A stretch of DNA of 64,000 bases from Mytilus edulis (Eukaryota > Mollusca > Bivalvia > Mytilida > Mytilidae), in NCBI RefSeq assembly GCF_963676685.1, contig NC_092349.1, positions 86,130,604-86,194,603 of the forward strand, read 5' to 3'. Under the pieces are notes generated by a model. It did no database searches and was not told where the DNA came from. It saw only the letters and a list, made by a program, of their open reading frames with translations. Positions 60,329-64,000 of this stretch are shown here, piece by piece (the stretch's first letter is position 1; each line of letters opens with the position of its first letter). The position numbers and the translations under genes were made by a program.

Positions 60329-60882
60329 GCACTTTTCTTTGCTGTTGTAACAAATTACTCGACCTACAGCAGTTGGCCGAGTATCCCTGTGAATTAGTCA
60401 CTGGATAACCAGGGAATTTATTCAGTGAATTAATATATAAGATCATAGTTTGTTAGTTTTACAGTTCATGGTTATTACATACATTTTACAAACTATATTG
60501 TTTCATAATTACGGAAAGTGTACAGTTTTGTCCGGTTTTGTTTCTAAAGATTAAAACTTTATGATCGTTGACCTTTAACCTTATTGATGAAAACCGTTGA
60601 AGCTTGTTGATTAATTGTCCGGATTAATTTATATGTTTTATTGATACACACGAACAACTTAAACTTTGGTTAAAAATTACATGTGGTAAGTTTCGACGTT
60701 GTAGTTGGAAATTCATTTGATTAAGTGATAAAGTGTGTATAAAAGTATTTTGAGACAAAATTCTGTACATTTTCACAAAGCATGCTGTTTTGGTATATTA
60801 CCACGTGCTCGGATATATTGTCAACTTTTGCTACACAAATTCTATACATAAAAAAAAAAATATTGTATCTAGCTATTCATGA

Positions 60883-63800
60883 TCATATGTATCTTTTTAC
60901 ATCATTTAAAAATTTGCTGTTTTTAGCATTAATATATATGTTAATTTCGTATGTGTTTAAAAATTCATTTCTGAAAACTGTATAAGCGTCTATGTCTTTT
61001 TGTTTATAATTTGATATATGAGTGCTTTTATGAATTGAATATAATAAGACAGTAAGGAAGAGATTTATATCATTATACATAGGATCATGTATTTTATAGC
61101 CCAGTACTAAAGTTTTAAAATTAAAAATATGTGACCCAATTTTGATTTTGCTTACAAGTACATATATTTTCTTCCAAAATTCATGAAAGAATTGACATTT
61201 GAGAAAAAAGTGTTCGTAATCTTCAGTCACATTACACAAGTCACACATACTTGTTTCTTGTATGTGCCATTGTAGTAATAATTGTTTACATGGTAGGATG
61301 AAATGGAGTAATTTCCATCTTAACATTTTATATTTGTTATTAATTAAATAGGTAAAAGTAAATTGAAGCACATTATTTATTGGAGTGATTGATTCTAGAT
61401 TGAAGATGTTTTTCCATTTGGAGAACCCTAGTGGTCTCTCCTCATTTTTGTTATTTAAATAGTTATATATATCTTTGGATGACATGTTTTCAATTGGTTC
61501 TGTTTTTTTGTTAACAATCAAGGACAAGTTTAATTTTGTTTTTACAGAAGTTTTCAAAGATTTGTCAGATTTTAATGTACTAACCCATTCTTTAGGAATA
61601 CAATTTTTCAATTTTAAAAGTTCTGAGATCCAATTGGTTTTTGAGGTTAGTTTCTCCAATATAAGTTTTTGTGATATGTGCCCTTTTTGGTCAATTATAT
61701 CATTAATGAAAATAATACCATCTTTTATCCAATTTGGGTAAACTAAACATTTTCCTTTAAATTTTATATTTTTATTACCCCACAACATTTGCTGCCTAAT
61801 ATTTCTAAAATTTATGATAGGTGTATTACTTGTTGGTGTATTATATGCTTCATACCAGCTCTTTAATATGTTCAAGTAAAATGTGGGTAGAACATTACTT
61901 AAATTAGGTAATGATTTTATGTTGTCAGGCATCATATGAAATATAAGGTTGTTTTTACCAAATTTATTGAAATAATATGTTGGAATGACTTTCCAATTAG
62001 CAAATTCTTTTGCCGTTAATCGTTTAACCCATGAAATATTTAGTGCATTTAAGAAGCAATCAATGTCTGTCATTTTTAGACCTCCATTTGTGTAATCTTT
62101 GGTAAGTGTTGAACGTTTTACCTTTTCTTGTTTATTATTCCATATAAAATTATAAACAAGTTTTTTAAAATCTTTTATGTACATTTGGGGTATTGAAACA
62201 ACCGAAGCCAAAAAAGTAAGATTAGGTAAAATAAGCGACTTAACAACTGTTATTCGTCCTATCATGGTTAAATTTCTTTTTTCCCAATCAAGTATTAATT
62301 TTTTTGTCTGTTTCATTGTTTTTTCAATATTTAATTTGTCACATTCACTTTTATCTAATCCAAAGTAAACACCTAGACTTTTAATTGGTTCTTTGCTCCA
62401 GTGTATATTTTCAATTTTTTCTTTACAATGTTTAAGTCTACCTAACCATATACCTTCTGTTTTAGATTTATTCAGTTTCAAACCAGAAAGTGTTCCAAAT
62501 ATTTCTATTAGGTTTAATGCTTGGTGTATTTCATTTTTTGAACTGAGAAAGAGTGTTGTGTCATCAGCCAATTGGGAAATTTTTAAACTGTGCGTTTTTT
62601 CATCAAGTTTAATTTGAAACCCTTTAATGTTTGAATCTTGTCTTACTCTACAGGCCAGGATTTCAACTGCCATAACAAAAATAAGAGAACTTAACGGACA
62701 TCCTTGTTTTATACCACGGTGAAGACTGTAGGTTTCTGAAATCCAGCCGTTATTAGACAGGCATCCTTTAGTATCATTGTATAACGTTTTAACCCATTTT
62801 AAGAAGGAGTGTGGTATTCCAAATTTTAGTAGAGATTCATACATGAAGGGCCATTCTAAAGAATCAAAGGCTTTGGAAAAGTCTATGAACAATAAAACCC
62901 CATCTATATTAAATTTTTCTGAGTAGTCTATAATATCTTGAATCTGGCGAATGTTAAAACCTATGTACCGATTTTTTATATATCCATTCTGATCGCTATG
63001 AATAATTTTGGACAACACCATCTTTAATCTTTGCGCTAAGGCATAGGCCATAAGCTTAGTGTCTACATTTAATAAAGTGATTGGCCTGTAGTTATCTAAT
63101 GATAATGGATCATTTTTTTTATATAATAAGGAGATAACACCTATTTTTTGGAGAGTTGTCATTTCTTCTTTTTCATAACATGTATTAAATACCTTCACTG
63201 CAGATTCTTTTAGGTATGACCAAAATGTTCGATAAAATTCTACACTGAGACCATCTAGTCCAGGGGATTTATTTAGTTTCATGTTAAATATAGCATTTGT
63301 ACATTCTTCTAATGTTAGGTTGCCCCCCAATAGTTCACTGTCACTATTGGATAGTGAGTGATCTATCTTTGTTTGACTTATATAATTTTTTATTTCTGAA
63401 GGGTCCGGTTTAGTACTTTTATATAAATTTTGGTAGTAATTTTTCCCTAGAATAAGAATATCCGACGCGTCTGTAACAATATTACCATGGTCATTTCTAA
63501 GGGCGGAAATGGTTTTCTTGGTTTGTCTTGATTTTTCAAGACCCAAAAAATATTTTGTGTTTTTTTCCCCTTCCTCTGCCCATCTGACTCGGGATCTAAT
63601 TTGTGCACCTCTAGTTTCTTTTACATATAAATTTTGTAAATTGTTTTCTACATTATTTATTTCTTTTTTAAGATGTTGAGAATTACTTGATTTTTCATTT
63701 AAGAATTTTAACTTATTTTCTAAATGTTTAATTTCATTTTTACTTTCAGCAGCCTTTTGTTTGCAGTATGCAATGGTTACCTCCCTTACTTCAGTTTTGA

Positions 63801-64000
63801 AAATGTCCCAAGTAACTCGAGGATCATTATTTTTGGTGAGTATTTTTTCTTGATGAGTATCAATTAGTTTAATTATTATTTCTTTGTATTTTGTATCATT
63901 CAGTATGCTGTTATTTATCTTAAAGAATCCTTTGCCTTTATTTTGAGCTTTAAGTCTTATTTGTACAGAGATTGCTTGATGATCTGTATGTGATATTAGT
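60883..64000 (-). CDS. L1/Tx1-type LINE ORF2: reverse transcriptase, open for 1,038 codons, N-terminus off-window
   Basis: Continuous frame from the window edge to a stop at 60883. The part nearest the edge has the linker typical of L1/Tx1 ORF2 (a KGKGFFKINNS block, a coiled-coil-like Lys/Glu/Asn-rich stretch, then RVRWAEEGEKNTKYFLGLEK). RT: NKSPGLDGLSVEFYR, DNYRPITLLNVDTKLMAYAL, GVLLFIDFSKAFDSLEW (first Asp), GIKQGCPLSSLIFVMAVEIL and the catalytic ISQLADDTTLFLSS. C-terminal: an SLGVYFG and LDWEKRNLTMIGRITVVKSL block and a CCHC knuckle, CDLCNVTEDYEHFFLKC. The frame is open upstream of 63546, although it offers no start codon there. The apurinic endonuclease would be beyond 64000. No lesion is seen, so the copy may be able to make active enzyme. 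Confidence 0.9.
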   Translation of the reverse strand, partial: LISHTDHQAISVQIRLKAQNKGKGFFKINNSILNDTKYKEIIIKLIDTHQEKILTKNNDPRVTWDIFKTEVREVTIAYCKQKAAESKNEIKHLENKLKFLNEKSSNSQHLKKEINNVENNLQNLYVKETRGAQIRSRVRWAEEGEKNTKYFLGLEKSRQTKKTISALRNDHGNIVTDASDILILGKNYYQNLYKSTKPDPSEIKNYISQTKIDHSLSNSDSELLGGNLTLEECTNAIFNMKLNKSPGLDGLSVEFYRTFWSYLKESAVKVFNTCYEKEEMTTLQKIGVISLLYKKNDPLSLDNYRPITLLNVDTKLMAYALAQRLKMVLSKIIHSDQNGYIKNRYIGFNIRQIQDIIDYSEKFNIDGVLLFIDFSKAFDSLEWPFMYESLLKFGIPHSFLKWVKTLYNDTKGCLSNNGWISETYSLHRGIKQGCPLSSLIFVMAVEILACRVRQDSNIKGFQIKLDEKTHSLKISQLADDTTLFLSSKNEIHQALNLIEIFGTLSGLKLNKSKTEGIWLGRLKHCKEKIENIHWSKEPIKSLGVYFGLDKSECDKLNIEKTMKQTKKLILDWEKRNLTMIGRITVVKSLILPNLTFLASVVSIPQMYIKDFKKLVYNFIWNNKQEKVKRSTLTKDYTNGGLKMTDIDCFLNALNISWVKRLTAKEFANWKVIPTYYFNKFGKNNLIFHMMPDNIKSLPNLSNVLPTFYLNILKSWYEAYNTPTSNTPIINFRNIRQQMLWGNKNIKFKGKCLVYPNWIKDGIIFINDIIDQKGHISQKLILEKLTSKTNWISELLKLKNCIPKEWVSTLKSDKSLKTSVKTKLNLSLIVNKKTEPIENMSSKDIYNYLNNKNEERPLGFSKWKNIFNLESITPINNVLQFTFTYLINNKYKMLRWKLLHFILPCKQLLLQWHIQETSMCDLCNVTEDYEHFFLKCQFFHEFWKKIYVLVSKIKIGSHIFNFKTLVLGYKIHDPMYNDINLFLTVLLYSIHKSTHISNYKQKDIDAYTVFRNEFLNTYEINIYINAKNSKFLNDVKRYI

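Larger units (their letters stand above)
60289..64000 (-). mobile_element. L1/Tx1-type LINE, antisense in the receptor exon, 5' part beyond window
   Basis: The 3' end is marked by a 20-base poly(A) (T run at 60289-60308 on the plus strand), preceded on the minus strand by AATAAA at 60323-60328. About 570 bp of 3' untranslated sequence lies between the stop codon and the tail. The open frame starts beyond the window edge. The intact frame and clean tail point to a young insertion. The endonuclease domain and the 5' junction, with any target-site duplication, lie after 64000. Confidence 0.85.

Noticed and set aside
1-64000. tRNA and rRNA genes
   Set aside because: I looked for tRNA A/B-box pairs and rRNA cores by eye and saw none that fold convincingly. 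A covariance-model scan would be needed to exclude them.

Overview
The window looks like nuclear DNA of a bivalve mollusc, most probably a Mytilus mussel. It is AT-rich, its protein-coding signal is split into exons by short GT-AG introns, and it is packed with interspersed repeats that I recognise as typical of mussel genomes: Penelope-like element tails, several short dispersed families, non-LTR retrotransposons, fold-back elements and minisatellites. There is no bacterial operon structure. All exon boundaries below were read by eye from splice sites and reading phase.

Bases 1 to about 11,264 form one large DNA transposon. A two-exon RecQ-like helicase gene (55-2169, +) faces a nine-exon gene for a 1,152-residue DUF6589-type, RNase-H-like transposase (4197-11065, -). 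Both start at the outer ends, converge on a gene-free centre, and have no stop or frameshift. The pairing fits the helicase-bearing Academ lineage (AcademH). The left terminus lies before the window.

Bases 11,265-16,132 hold only repeats, including a 160-bp fold-back element. Bases 16,133-23,073 carry six exons of a hybrid cluster protein (hydroxylamine reductase), an Fe-S-O enzyme normally associated with microbes. All C-terminal cluster ligands are present, but the copy has one in-frame TAG and one 1-nt deletion. The N-terminal cysteine exon is not visible.

Bases 23,481-27,316 are a broken Jockey/CR1-type LINE and Penelope-like fragments. Bases 29,115-35,754 (-) encode a 1,140-residue, four-exon protein with HEPN, STAND-type NTPase and 13 ankyrin repeats. 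This is an NLR-like architecture seen in expanded innate-immune families of molluscs. A 42-copy 27-bp minisatellite sits in its second intron.

Bases 35,755-56,800 are mostly repeats: Penelope-like RT copies at 42,246-43,470 and 51,207-52,655, a 15-copy 49-bp minisatellite at 43,989-44,729, a LINE 3' part at 52,871-53,885, and two possible exons of an unrecognised minus-strand gene near 38,450-39,350. At 56,850 a receptor gene begins (N-terminus and first transmembrane helix of a rhodopsin-type GPCR, possibly an opsin). Its second exon is cut at 60,288 by the poly(A) end of an antisense L1/Tx1-type LINE, whose reverse transcriptase frame runs open for 1,038 codons to the window edge.
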